NCBI RefSeq assembly: GCF_030386795.1
Contig: NZ_JANUQM010000015.1
Location: 124,001 to 188,000, forward strand
Length of the DNA: 64,000 nt
Origin: Streptomyces sp. S.PNR 29
Lineage (GTDB): Bacteria > Actinomycetota > Actinomycetes > Streptomycetales > Streptomycetaceae
Direction of reading: 5' to 3'
Each line of letters opens with the position of its first letter. The stretch's first letter is position 1. The notes beneath the pieces are model-generated. The model was not told the origin of the DNA. It did no database searches and saw nothing but the letters and a program-made list of their open reading frames with translations. Positions 43,454-52,606 of this stretch are shown here, in pieces. A program made the position numbers and the translations under genes.

Positions 43454-46400
43454 GTGTCCGTCGATCTGCTTCCGCCCGCGCGTGCCATGAGTGTCACGAT
43501 TCCCGCCGCCCCCATCGCCACCATCCAGGTGGGCGACGACCCCACCGGTGTCGCCATCGCTCGCGTCGGCCGGGCCGGTTACGTGACGAACTTCGGCTCG
43601 GGCACGGTCACCGCCCTGGACACCGTCACCCGGTCCGCCATCGCCACGGTCACCGTGGGTTCCGGCCCGTGGGGAGTCGCCGTCGACCCCACCGGGGCGG
43701 AGGCATATGTGGGCAACTCAGGTTCCGGGACGGTCAGCGTGATCGCCACCGCGACGAACGCTGTCACCGCGACGATCGGCGGTATCTCCGCACCGGCGGG
43801 CATCGCCTTCTCCCCGGACGGCACCCGCGCCTACGTGGTCAGCCAGGACACCGGCAGTCTGGTCGTGCTGGACACCGCCACGCGCGCGGTGGTGGCGAGC
43901 GTGGCGGTGGGTGGTACCCCCTACGAGGTCGCGCTTTCCCCGGACGCCCCCTATGCGTACGTCAGCGACCTCGGCAACGGCACCGTCACGGTCGTCGACA
44001 CCGCGACACATACGGCCGTGGCCACGATCGGCGGCTTCGCCCAGCCACGCGGTCTGGCCCTCACTCCTGACGGCCAGCGGCTGTACGTGGCCGACCACGG
44101 CGGCGGCACGGTCGGCGTCGTGGACACCACCACGTACGCCGTCGCCACCACGATCGGCGGCTTCAACGGCCCCCTCTCCCTGGCCATCGGCCCCCGAGGC
44201 GCGCTCGCCTACGTCACCGAGAGCGGCTCCGGCTCGCTCACGGCGATCAATCTGGCCACCAACGCCCGTGCCGCCACCGTCACGGGGCTGGGCGAGCCCA
44301 AAGGGCTCGGTGTCACCCGCGACAGCCGTCACATCTATGTGGCCGACAGCGGCACCGACACGGTCAGGGTTCTGAACATTCCGGTGGCCGTCTCACCCGA
44401 GCAGGGTCACATCGGAGGCGGCACCCCGGTCACCCTCAGCGGACGCGGCTTCCTCGGTGTCACCGGGGTGCGGTTCGCAGGCCGTCCGGCCGCTTCGTTC
44501 TCGGTGGTGGACGACTTCACCATCGCCGCCGTCACCCCCGCCGGCATGGGCGTGGCCCCGGTCACCGTCACCCTCGCCGGCGTCGCCTACACGGTCGGGA
44601 AGTTCTTCTACCTGGAGTCCCCACGGATCCGGGCCGTCTCCCCCTCCACCGGGCCGAACGCCGGCGGCAACACCCTCACCGTCACCGGCACGGGCCTGTA
44701 CACCACCCAGGAAGTCCGCTTCGGCACCACCGGCGTGTACCCGACCGTCGTCTCGGACGGTCAACTCATCCTCACCGCGCCCCCGGCTCCCCCCGCTCCG
44801 CCCGGGCCCGCCATCAGGACACCGGTGGTGGTGACCACCCTGGGCGGCACCGCCGGCGGTCCCGCCTACACGTATCGCGACCCGCTCACCACCATCACCC
44901 TGAGTTCCTCCGCCGAGCTGCCCGTCGTCGGCGAGCAGGTGACCTTCACCGCGACGGTCGGGGCCGTTCCCGCAGAGGCCGGCACGCCCACGGGCACGGT
45001 CTGGTTCTACTTCGGCGACGGCACCGTCCCGGTCACCGCCGTGGTGGTGGACGGGCTGGCAACCGCGACGCACAGCTACAGCACCACCAGCGGCAGCCCG
45101 TACACCGTCATCGCCGCCTACAGCGGGGACGACGACTTCGCCCCGTCGTCGGACACCGCCGAGCAGGCCGTGGCAATGGCGTCGACCTCGACCACCGTCC
45201 TGTCCTCGCCGGAGCCCTCCAATCCCGGCGGATCGACGACCGTGACCACGCGGGTCATCGTGGCCGCCCCCGGCGCCGGGCAACCCACGGGCACGGTGAC
45301 CGTCGACTTCGGCGACGGCACGCCGTCCGCTGTGCAGATGCTCGTGGACGGCCTGGCCACGGTCACCCACACCTACCCCGCCACCGAGGCCACCTACACG
45401 ATCACCGCCGCCTACAGCGGAGACACGAACCACGCCCCCTCCGGAGGCGTCCGCACCCACCGCGTGCTGTCCGACGTCGAGGCCACCCTCACGACCGTGA
45501 CGTCCGCACCGGATCCGTCGACGGCCTGGCAGCCGGTGGCCTTCACCGCCACGGTCGCGTCCACCGCTCCTGGAGGGGGCACCCCCACCGGCACCGTCAC
45601 CTTCGACTTCGGCGACGGTACGCCGACAGTCCAGGTGCCTCTGTCGGACGGGAACGCCGCCGTCAGCCACACCTACACCTCCGTAGTCGGCAGCCCCTAC
45701 CCGGTCGTCGCCGTCTACACCAGCGACGACGAAGCGATCAGTGCCTCCGCGGGCCAGAACCTCCAGACGGTGAACCCGGCCCCCACGTCCACCACCCTCA
45801 GCGCCTCACCCGAGCCGTCCGTGGCCGGCCAGCCGGTGACCTTCACCGCAACCGTCGCAGCGGACGCGGCGGAGGCCGGCATTCCGACCGGCACGGTGGT
45901 CTTCGACTTCGGTGATGGGTCGCCGCCGGCCGCCGCCCCCGTCGACAGCGGCACGGCCGCGATCGTCCACACCTACGCCACCACCACCGGCAGCCCGTAC
46001 ACCGTCACCGCGACGTATGGCGGCGACAACTTCGCCGGTTCCACAGCGACGGCCACCCACACCGTGGGACAGGCGTCGACGAGCATCGCGGTGGCGTCCG
46101 TACCGAATCCGTCCCATGTGGGGGCACCGGTGACCTTCACCGTCACCGTCACACCCCAAGGCCCGGGGGCGGGAATCCCCACCGGCACCGTCACCTGCGA
46201 CTTCGGTGACGGTACTGCCCCCGTCACGCTGCCGCTCACCGATGCGTCGGCCACGACATCCCACATCTACACGCACGCCGCCGACATCCCGTACCCCCTC
46301 ACTGTCACCTACGGCGGTGACGCGAACTTCACCGGCTCCACCGCGACGGGCACCCACAGGGTGAACCGGGCACTCACCCTCACCACCGTGACCGCGGCGC

Positions 46401-47848
46401 CGGATCCGTCGGTGGTCGGCGAGACCGTCACCTTCACCGCCGCGGTGGTGGCCGTGGCTCCCGGTGCGGGTACTCCCACCGGTTCCGTTGTCTTCGACTT
46501 CGGTGACGGCACTGCTCCGGTCACCACCCCCCTGACGAACGGCATCGCCACCGCCACCCATGCCTACACCGCCAGGACCGGCAGCCCGTACACCGCGACC
46601 GCCACCTACAGCGGAGATACGGACTTCGTCTCCTCCAGCGGCGCCGGGCTCCACACGGTGGGCCGGGCGTCGACCACGACGACGCTGAGTTCGTCGCCGG
46701 ATCCGTCGGTGGTGGGCCAGCCGGTGACCTTCACTGCCACGGTTGCGCCTGTGGCTCCTGGTGCGGGTGCCCCTGCCGGTTCCGTTGTCTTCGACTTCGG
46801 TGACGGCAGTACGCCGGTCACCGCCTCCCTGACGAACGGCATCGCCACCGCCACCCATGTCTACACCGCCAGGACCGGCAGCCCGTACACCGCGACCGCC
46901 ACCTACAACGGAGATACGGACTTCGTGCGTTCGACCGGGGTGGATTCGCACACGGTGGGCCGGGCGTCGACCACGACGACGGTGAGTTCGTCGCCGGATC
47001 CGTCGGTGGTGGGCCAGCCGGTGACCTTCACTGCCACGGTTGCGCCTGTGGCTCCTGGTGCGGGTACTCCCACCGGTTCCGTAGTCTTCGACTTCGGTGA
47101 CGGCAGTACGCCGGTCACCGCCACCCTGTCGAACGGTGTCGCCACCGTCACCCGCCCCTACACCGCCAGGACGGGTAGTCCGTACACGGTCACCGTCACT
47201 TACAGCGGTGACACGGACTTCGTGGGCTCGACCGGGGTGGATTCGCACACGGTGGGCCAGGCGTCGACCACGACGACGGTGAGTTCGTCGCCGGATCCGT
47301 CGGTGGTGGGCCAGCCGGTGACCTTCACTGCCACGGTTGCGTCCGTGGCTCCTGGTGCGGGTACTCCCACTGGCACCGTCACGTTCGACTTCGGTGACGG
47401 CACCACTGCGGTCACCGCCACCCTGTCGAACGGTGTCGCCACCGTCACCCGCCCGTACACCACCAGGTCGAGCGGCCTGTTCACCGTCACCGCCACCTAC
47501 AACGGCAGCAACAGCTTCGCAGGCTCCAGCGGCAGCGACTCGCACGTCGTGAACCGGGCGCTGTCGGCCACCACGGTCGTCTCCTCCCCGGATCCGTCGG
47601 CCCCGGGCCAGACTTTCACCATCACGGCAACGGTCACAGCCGTTCCGCCCGGCGCGGGCACACCCACCGGCTCCGTCACCTTCACCATCGACAGCCGCCC
47701 TCCCATCAGTGCCCCCCTTGTCAACGGAACAGCCGGCATCTCCACCAGGCTTCAGGGCGTGGGCAACCACTCCATCACCGCCGCCTACACAGCCAGCGCC
47801 GACTTCGACGCTTCCAGCGGCACGGACACACATACCGTCAGGCCCTAA
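43454..47848 (+). CDS. Giant YVTN-propeller, TIG and Ig-like repeat protein
   Basis: The 1,464-residue protein starts at a GTG after AGAAGGGAG. Residues about 20-314 form a seven-bladed YVTN/YncE-like beta-propeller with repeats such as G-x-V-x-V-x-D-T-A-T and P-x-G-x-A-x-x-x-D/P-G. Two TIG/IPT domains follow (315-391 with GGGTPVTLSGRGF, and 392-478 with GGNTLTVTGTGL). The rest (479-1464) is ten Ig-like repeats of about 99 residues, each with S-x-x-P-x-P-S ... F-T-A-T-V ... P-T-G-x-V-x-F-D-F-G-D-G ... Y-x-G-D-x-x-F. Repeats 6-9 are nearly identical. No signal peptide or anchor is seen, although the domains are typical of surface or secreted adhesive proteins. Its route to the outside is unclear. 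Confidence 0.85.
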   Translation: MSVDLLPPARAMSVTIPAAPIATIQVGDDPTGVAIARVGRAGYVTNFGSGTVTALDTVTRSAIATVTVGSGPWGVAVDPTGAEAYVGNSGSGTVSVIATATNAVTATIGGISAPAGIAFSPDGTRAYVVSQDTGSLVVLDTATRAVVASVAVGGTPYEVALSPDAPYAYVSDLGNGTVTVVDTATHTAVATIGGFAQPRGLALTPDGQRLYVADHGGGTVGVVDTTTYAVATTIGGFNGPLSLAIGPRGALAYVTESGSGSLTAINLATNARAATVTGLGEPKGLGVTRDSRHIYVADSGTDTVRVLNIPVAVSPEQGHIGGGTPVTLSGRGFLGVTGVRFAGRPAASFSVVDDFTIAAVTPAGMGVAPVTVTLAGVAYTVGKFFYLESPRIRAVSPSTGPNAGGNTLTVTGTGLYTTQEVRFGTTGVYPTVVSDGQLILTAPPAPPAPPGPAIRTPVVVTTLGGTAGGPAYTYRDPLTTITLSSSAELPVVGEQVTFTATVGAVPAEAGTPTGTVWFYFGDGTVPVTAVVVDGLATATHSYSTTSGSPYTVIAAYSGDDDFAPSSDTAEQAVAMASTSTTVLSSPEPSNPGGSTTVTTRVIVAAPGAGQPTGTVTVDFGDGTPSAVQMLVDGLATVTHTYPATEATYTITAAYSGDTNHAPSGGVRTHRVLSDVEATLTTVTSAPDPSTAWQPVAFTATVASTAPGGGTPTGTVTFDFGDGTPTVQVPLSDGNAAVSHTYTSVVGSPYPVVAVYTSDDEAISASAGQNLQTVNPAPTSTTLSASPEPSVAGQPVTFTATVAADAAEAGIPTGTVVFDFGDGSPPAAAPVDSGTAAIVHTYATTTGSPYTVTATYGGDNFAGSTATATHTVGQASTSIAVASVPNPSHVGAPVTFTVTVTPQGPGAGIPTGTVTCDFGDGTAPVTLPLTDASATTSHIYTHAADIPYPLTVTYGGDANFTGSTATGTHRVNRALTLTTVTAAPDPSVVGETVTFTAAVVAVAPGAGTPTGSVVFDFGDGTAPVTTPLTNGIATATHAYTARTGSPYTATATYSGDTDFVSSSGAGLHTVGRASTTTTLSSSPDPSVVGQPVTFTATVAPVAPGAGAPAGSVVFDFGDGSTPVTASLTNGIATATHVYTARTGSPYTATATYNGDTDFVRSTGVDSHTVGRASTTTTVSSSPDPSVVGQPVTFTATVAPVAPGAGTPTGSVVFDFGDGSTPVTATLSNGVATVTRPYTARTGSPYTVTVTYSGDTDFVGSTGVDSHTVGQASTTTTVSSSPDPSVVGQPVTFTATVASVAPGAGTPTGTVTFDFGDGTTAVTATLSNGVATVTRPYTTRSSGLFTVTATYNGSNSFAGSSGSDSHVVNRALSATTVVSSPDPSAPGQTFTITATVTAVPPGAGTPTGSVTFTIDSRPPISAPLVNGTAGISTRLQGVGNHSITAAYTASADFDASSGTDTHTVRP
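46388..47560 (+). repeat. Near-identical 297-bp tandem repeats (Ig-like repeats 6-9)
   Basis: The run GTTCGTCGCCGGATCCGTCG recurs at about 46688, 46985 and 47282, exactly 297 bases apart, and flanking sequence is also highly similar. This is one Ig-like domain per repeat. The similarity at DNA level points to recent tandem duplication or gene conversion. Confidence 0.85.
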
Positions 47849-48071
47849 TACTGCCGCGAGCAGTTGCCGGACGCCGGTCGTGTCCCTACGTACGGCTGGC
47901 GTGCTGCCGACCGGAAGACCAAGGCGAAGGCCATGGAGCGCGGTAGAAGTGCTCCAGGGTCTGCTGGGAGGCGGGCTCTGCTTTCATGCCGGTGATGTCG
48001 CCAGTCGTCCCACGTCTGCGGTCGTGTGTCGGTGTGCAGAAGGGCTACTCGCAACACGCCGGCGGCACCGG

Positions 48072-48693
48072 TCTCATGGGTCGACGAGGGGAAGTTCGCA
48101 CCCGGCACGGTGGACGTCCTTGCCGAGAACGGCCTTCCGGCCGACCTGCCCTGGGGCCACCTCGACGCCCGAGCCGGAGCGGCGTCCTTCCAGTACGTCC
48201 GCCGCGGTGTCCAGCTCGCGATGGCCCACGAGATACGGGCTCTGGTGACCGCGCCGATCAACAAGGAAGCACTGCGTCTGTCCGGCGTCCCCTATCCCGG
48301 GTACACGGCCTGTGGTGATCGCGCCGATTGCGGTGCGGAGCTCTTTTCGGCCGCGAGGACCTGGACATCATCACCCCCGCCATCCAGACCGCGCAGAGCG
48401 AAGGCATCCAGGCCGGCGGACCCTGGCCCGCCGACACCGTCTTCATGCGAGCCCGCGCCGGAGCCTTCGACGCCGTGGTCGCCCAGTACCACGACCAGGG
48501 CCTCATCCCCGTCAAGTACCTAGGGATCGAACACGGTGTCAACATCACCATCGGCCTGCCCTTCGTCCGCACCAGCGTCGACCACGGCACGCCCTTCGAC
48601 ATCGCAGGTCTCGGCACGGCCGGCCACACCAGCCTGCTCGCCGCCCTGACCCACGCCGACCGCCTGTCCTCAGGGCCGCCGGGCCGCCCCTGA
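48072..48693 (+). pseudogene. PdxA-type 4-hydroxythreonine-4-phosphate dehydrogenase pseudogene
   Basis: One frame gives ADLPWGHLDARAGAASFQYV and RALVTAPINKEALRLSGVPYPGYT. After a gap, a second frame gives DLDIITPAIQTAQSEGIQAGGPWPADTVF and AQYHDQGLIPVKYLGIEHG then RTSVDHGTPFDIAGLGTAGH. These are the active-site motifs of PdxA (TAPxNKE, YHDQG, RTSxDHGTAFDIA). Roughly 80 residues from the middle and the N-terminus are missing and the frame changes, so it is inactive. PdxA-2 homologues act in four-carbon acid sugar breakdown. Confidence 0.75.
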
Positions 48694-48737
48694 CTCACCG
48701 GCTCCCATCAGCCCGGCACAGAAAACCGAAGGACACC

Positions 48738-49178
48738 ATGGACTTCATCTTCATGCTCACCCGCGACGACCGCACCGTCACCGACTGCCTCGAGGCTTGC
48801 CTCAGTACGAACCGCCACCGAACTCGGCGTCGACTGGCTGATGGGCGGCACCTGGATCGAGGAGACCCTCACCTCGCCGGCAACCCGGTCCGCATCGCCG
48901 ATGACTGCCGACGAGCGGAGGCCGCCGGCTGCGCCGGCGTCGACCTCCTCGCATACCGCGCCACCGATGCCGACCCTCTCGACCTGGTCCGCGCCGCCCG
49001 CGCCGCCACCACCGGCCGCCTGGTCGTCGCCGGCTCCATCGCCAGCACCGACCAGATAGAGGCGCTCGCATCAGCCGGAGCCGACGCCTTCACCATCGGC
49101 TCCGCCGCCTTCGAGGGCTCCCTGCAGCCCCACGCCGGCACCCTCCGATCCCAACTGGCACCAGTGGTGGGTCCGTAG
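48738..49178 (+). pseudogene. Internally deleted TIM-barrel (HisA/HisF-like) pseudogene
   Basis: The open frame of 146 residues starts MDFIFMLTRDDRTVTDCLE and ends RIADDCRRAEAAGCAGVDLL, YRATDADPLDLVRAARAATTGRL, VVAGSIASTDQIEALASAGADAFTIGSAAFEG. These are the first strand and the last phosphate-binding strands of a HisA/HisF-like barrel. The central part, about 70-80 residues, is gone, and a middle stretch (GVDWLMGGTWIEE) lies in another frame. It is next to the pdxA remnant, with which such genes are often linked. It is probably non-functional though still open. Confidence 0.6.
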
Positions 49179-49566
49179 CGAGGGCCGCCCCCCGGGAACT
49201 CAGAAGCAAGCCGGCGCGGAGCGCCCCGTGCGTGGGGGAGCGGTCACCGCTTCGCCGTCCGGGATGAAGCGGCATCCGCCAGTGCACGAAGAACGGGCAG
49301 GGTCACGGGCGAGATGAGGTCGAGTCACGCGGCCACCCGCAGGACCTCTTGACTCCTCCCTGAGCCACTGCCATTCTCTGTGCCAGATAATAGCACAGCG
49401 TACCACATTGTGGCACATAGGTCGTCCGAGAGCTGGGGCGGCTCCCCATAACCCGGGACGAACGCGAGCCTTGGGTCCCCAAGGGTGCGTCCCCCTCCAA
49501 GTCGCCACCAAGCATCCTCACGCTCGGGGCCCAGCTTGCGGCCCGGCGATACGAAAGGAAAGTCCT
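49179..49566. other. Promoter region of the oxidase-deacylase operon
   Basis: These 388 bases have no supported gene. An AT-richer patch at 49378-49413 holds two inverted repeats (listed separately), and AAAGGAAAG precedes the oxidase start. Confidence 0.5.
49378..49413. promoter_or_regulatory. Two inverted repeats in a low-GC promoter patch
   Basis: CTGTGC and GCACAG (49378-49383, 49393-49398) flank CAGATAATA. CCACATTGTGG (49403-49413) is a second perfect palindrome. TGTGCCA upstream is also mirrored by TGGCACA at 49412-49418. Together they look like a regulated promoter, possibly bound by the Lrp-type protein encoded downstream. Confidence 0.5.
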
Positions 49567-50706
49567 GTGTCAGCTGCGAGGAAGCGCGTCGCCGTGGTCG
49601 GCGTGGGAACGATGGGCAGCCAGGCCGCCTGGCGGCTGGCGGCACGGGGCGCCGAGGTCGTCGGCTACGACCGCTTCGCCCCCGGCCACGACCGCAGCGC
49701 CGCAGGCGGTGAGACCCGGGTCTTCCGCAGCGTGCAGACCCACGACGGCCGCTATGTGCCGCTCGTCCGGCACGCCGACGCCCTCTGGAAGCAGTTGCAG
49801 GCGGAGACCGGGCGGGAACTGCGCCGCCTGACCGGGGCCCTGGTCATGGGGCCGGCCGACGACCCCGAGATACGTACCGTCATGGACGGCATCGCCGAGC
49901 ACGGCCTCGACCACGAGGTGATCGACACCGAGGCGATGGCCAAGCGTTTCCCGCAGTTCCGCGTCGACGACGGCGACCTGGTGGTCCTCGACTCCCACGC
50001 GGGGTTCGTCCGCCCCGAGCTGACGGTCCAGACCGCGGCCCGGCGCGCCGAGGAGTTGGGCGCCCGCATCCGCCGCTACACCCCGGTACGGGAAGTCACT
50101 CCCGTCACCGGGGGAGGCGTGGAGATCCGCACCGACACCGACACGGAGCGCTTCGACGCCGCGGTCGTCACCCCCGGCCCCTGGGTGGGCGACCTGCTGC
50201 CCGACCTGCCGTGGGAAGTGAGCGTCTACCGCGCGATCAGCGCATGGTTCCTGCCCCACGAGGACCACCCGGCAGACGCGGAGCGTCCCGCCTTCATCCG
50301 CTGCGGCGACATCCCTTTCTACGGCATCCCGTCCCCGGACGGCCTGGCCGTCAAGCTCGGACTGCCCCAGGCCCACCACCAGCCGGTGGACGACCCGAAC
50401 CGGCTGAACCGGACCGTCGCACCGGAGGAACTGGAGGCCTTTACCACGGCGGTGCGACGCCACCTGCCCGGCCTGAACCCCGACCCGGTGCGCCTGTCCG
50501 TCTTCATGGAGGGTTACACCGAGAGCACCCGGCCGCTGGTCGGCCCGCTGCCGGGCTGCGACGACATCGTTCTGCTGGCCGGCTTCTCCGGCCAGGGTTT
50601 CAAGCTCTCGCCCGCCATGGGCGACATCGCCGCGGACCTCGCCCTGGACGGCCGCACCTCCCATCCGATCGACTTCGTCACCACAAACGGCCGCGTCGCC
50701 GCCTGA
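49567..50706 (+). CDS. FAD-dependent amine oxidase (sarcosine/N-methyltryptophan oxidase type)
   Basis: The 379-residue protein begins KRVAVVGVGTMGSQAAWRLAARG, a dinucleotide-binding fold (G-x-G-x-x-G at about 10-15), and continues GYDRFAPGHDRSAAGGETRVFR. The C-terminal part has GFSGQGFKLSPAMGDIAADL, typical of the DAO/MSOX-SolA family that oxidises secondary amines or N-methyl amino acids, giving H2O2. The residue at the place of the covalent flavin Cys in MSOX appears to be Phe (VFMEGYTES), suggesting non-covalent FAD. The GTG at 49567 is preceded by AAAGGAAAG. The next gene starts 17 bases downstream, so they form an operon. The substrate is unknown. Confidence 0.85.
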   Translation: MSAARKRVAVVGVGTMGSQAAWRLAARGAEVVGYDRFAPGHDRSAAGGETRVFRSVQTHDGRYVPLVRHADALWKQLQAETGRELRRLTGALVMGPADDPEIRTVMDGIAEHGLDHEVIDTEAMAKRFPQFRVDDGDLVVLDSHAGFVRPELTVQTAARRAEELGARIRRYTPVREVTPVTGGGVEIRTDTDTERFDAAVVTPGPWVGDLLPDLPWEVSVYRAISAWFLPHEDHPADAERPAFIRCGDIPFYGIPSPDGLAVKLGLPQAHHQPVDDPNRLNRTVAPEELEAFTTAVRRHLPGLNPDPVRLSVFMEGYTESTRPLVGPLPGCDDIVLLAGFSGQGFKLSPAMGDIAADLALDGRTSHPIDFVTTNGRVAA

Positions 50707-50723
50707 GTTCGAAGGGGCAAGAC

Positions 50724-51695
50724 ATGACCCTGACCATTGGCCCGCTGCGGGCCGAGCCCGGCCAGAAGACCCGCGGGAGCCTGCCCGCCGACCTGGGCAT
50801 CACGACGGTGGACGTTCCTCTGATTCTCGTCAACGGCTCCCGCCCCGGCCCCAGGGTCGTGATCACCGGTGGTGTCCACGGCGGCGAGTTCATCCCCGTC
50901 GACGCCACGACCCGCCTGGCCGGGCTTCTGGAACCGGACGAGGTCGCCGGCCAGCTGGTGATCTGCCCCGTAGCCAACCCCCCGGCCGTCTACGGGGGCA
51001 GGCTCAACATCTCACCGCTGGACGGCGTCAACATCAACCGCGTCTTCCCCGGCGACAAGGACGGCGGCCTCACCGACCGGATGGCGGCCTGGCTCTTCGA
51101 GCACCTGATCGACGGCGCCGACGCCTACATCGACCTGCACAGCGGCGGCATCGACCAGCACCTGCTCGACTTCGTCGGCTACCGCCTGACCGGCGACGAC
51201 GAGCTGGACGCCAAGAACAAGGCGATGGCCCACGCGGTCGGATACGAGCGGGTCATCTTCGGCACCAGCCCGGACGGCGGCAACAGCCACGCCGCGGCGA
51301 ACCGGCAGGGCATCCCCGCGATCCTCGTCGAAACCGGAAAGCTCGGCGACCGCGACCCCGCCACCGTGCGCAGGCTCCTCGACGCGCTGTACCGGCTCCT
51401 GCACCACCTCGGCGTCATCGAGGCGTCGGAGCACATCAAGCAGCCGACCGTGCAGCCACGCGAGTGGATCTGGACCGGTGAGGTCGAGTCTCCGGCCGCA
51501 GGCCTCTGGTACCCGGACGCGGTCACCGGCGACGAGGTGACCGAGGGACAGCCCATCGGCCGCATCCTCGACCCGATCGACGGAGCCGAGCACAAGGTCT
51601 CCGCCGTCTCCAGCGGAACGATCATCTACAACATGAACGGGCTGTCCGTCCGCCCCGGCACACACCTCGCCGCCATCGCCGCCCCCCACGACTGA
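50724..51695 (+). CDS. Succinylglutamate desuccinylase/aspartoacylase-family deacylase (M14-like)
   Basis: The 323-residue protein has zinc ligands His52 and Glu55 in TGGVHGGEFIP and His139 in YIDLHSGG, and a catalytic Glu near 219 in PAILVETGKLG. This matches the AstE/AspA-type zinc carboxypeptidase-like family that removes acyl groups from amino acids; DoeB-type N-acetyl-diaminobutyrate deacetylases are relatives. The C-terminal 70 residues (WIWTGEVESPAAGLWYPDAVTGDEV, GQPIGRI, SGTIIY) form the usual beta barrel. It lies 17 bases after the oxidase gene and likely shares its message. The natural substrate is unknown; the nearby homoserine dehydrogenase and aldehyde dehydrogenase make an N-acyl amino acid attractive. 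Confidence 0.87.
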   Translation: MTLTIGPLRAEPGQKTRGSLPADLGITTVDVPLILVNGSRPGPRVVITGGVHGGEFIPVDATTRLAGLLEPDEVAGQLVICPVANPPAVYGGRLNISPLDGVNINRVFPGDKDGGLTDRMAAWLFEHLIDGADAYIDLHSGGIDQHLLDFVGYRLTGDDELDAKNKAMAHAVGYERVIFGTSPDGGNSHAAANRQGIPAILVETGKLGDRDPATVRRLLDALYRLLHHLGVIEASEHIKQPTVQPREWIWTGEVESPAAGLWYPDAVTGDEVTEGQPIGRILDPIDGAEHKVSAVSSGTIIYNMNGLSVRPGTHLAAIAAPHD

Positions 51696-51769
51696 CGGGC
51701 CTCATCCCGCCCATTGATCCGCCCCCAGGTCACCCTGCGCAAGACATGGCCCTGCGCAAGACACGGCCC

Positions 51770-51990
51770 TGCGCAAGACCTACGGTGATGTCGTCGCCGT
51801 CGGTGTGACGTCTGCAGAGATCGCCGGTCCCTGGTCCACCGCCCGCCGGGCCTCATGGACGAACCGCTCGGCGCCCTGACAAGCGGGATCGAGCAGTTCG
51901 ACACCCCCGGGGGACTGTTCGAACGGCCGGAACCCACTTCGTCGCGGACCTCCTCGGTGCGGCCAACTTCCTGCCGGCCGGGTGGAGGAG
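51770..51990 (+). pseudogene. PotA-type ABC transporter ATPase remnant
   Basis: Small pieces in order read LRKTYGDVVAVGV (start of an ABC ATPase), LMDEPLGAL (Walker B), IEQFDTPGGLFERPE and FVADLLGAANFLPAG (post-NBD linker of polyamine/iron-type importers). These match a PotA/FbpC-like ATPase with most of the middle deleted and the frame lost. It shows that an amino-compound importer once stood next to the deacylase gene. The rest of 51696-52077 shows no other gene. Confidence 0.6.
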
Positions 51991-52077
51991 CACACCGACG
52001 AGCACACCCTTGTCACGGGTGATCTCGCCGAAGTGAGCCGGGATGCCGAAGACGATCCGCGAAGGAGACGGTCCGCC

Positions 52078-52539
52078 ATGGACGCCATCGATGAGAAGAT
52101 CCTCGCCGAGTTGACCCGCAACGCCCGCATCTCGCACTCGGAGTTGGCCGGCAAGGTGCTGCTGTCCCGCAATGCGGTGCGCCAGCGCATCGAACGGCTT
52201 GAGCGCCGGGGCCACATCGCCGGCTACACCATCGTCCGCGCGGGCGAGGACACCGGCGATGTCGTCTCGGCGCTGGTCCTCGTCTACCGCGAGGACCGTA
52301 TGCGCGGGGGCGACGTCCTGGCCGGACTCAAGCGCATTCCGGAGGTCGTCATCTGCGAGATCCTCAGCGGTGACTTCGACATCGTGGTGCGCGTGGAAGC
52401 GGCCTCACTGGAACGCGTACGGGGCATCTGGGAGAGTATCGCCCAGATGCCCGGTGTACGGGACACGGTCACCGCGCTCACCCTGTCCAGGGTGGTCAAC
52501 CGTAGGCGAGAACCGCGGAGTTCAACGGAGCCGGGGTGA
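52078..52539 (+). CDS. Lrp/AsnC family transcriptional regulator
   Basis: The 153-residue protein starts MDAIDEKILAELTRNARISHSELAG with HTH KVLLSRNAVRQRIERLERRGHIAGYTI (residues about 15-50). It ends with an AsnC_trans_reg (RAM) ligand-binding domain carrying EILSGDFDIVVRVEAAS. Lrp proteins sense amino acids and control nearby amino acid metabolism. GAAGGAGA precedes the ATG at 52078. It lies between the deacylase gene and the aldehyde dehydrogenase/homoserine dehydrogenase pair, which converge on it, so it may regulate both. In ectoine-type degradation clusters a similar regulator (DoeX) is paired with a DoeB-type deacylase. Confidence 0.9.
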   Translation: MDAIDEKILAELTRNARISHSELAGKVLLSRNAVRQRIERLERRGHIAGYTIVRAGEDTGDVVSALVLVYREDRMRGGDVLAGLKRIPEVVICEILSGDFDIVVRVEAASLERVRGIWESIAQMPGVRDTVTALTLSRVVNRRREPRSSTEPG

Positions 52540-52606
52540 GCAGCGCATCGGCAGGTCCCCGCCGGTTACCGTTCAGTGCCAGGGGTTCGCTCGGTGCGGA
52601 GGGCGG

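Noticed and set aside
46388..47560. Regular DNA repeats considered as a CRISPR array
   Set aside because: The period is 297 bp, repeats are long and in frame, and no short repeat-spacer pattern or cas gene is present.
45806..47833. 675-codon minus-strand open frame over the repeat region
   Set aside because: It mirrors the Ig-like repeats on the other strand; repeated composition comes from the DNA repeats, not from coding selection.
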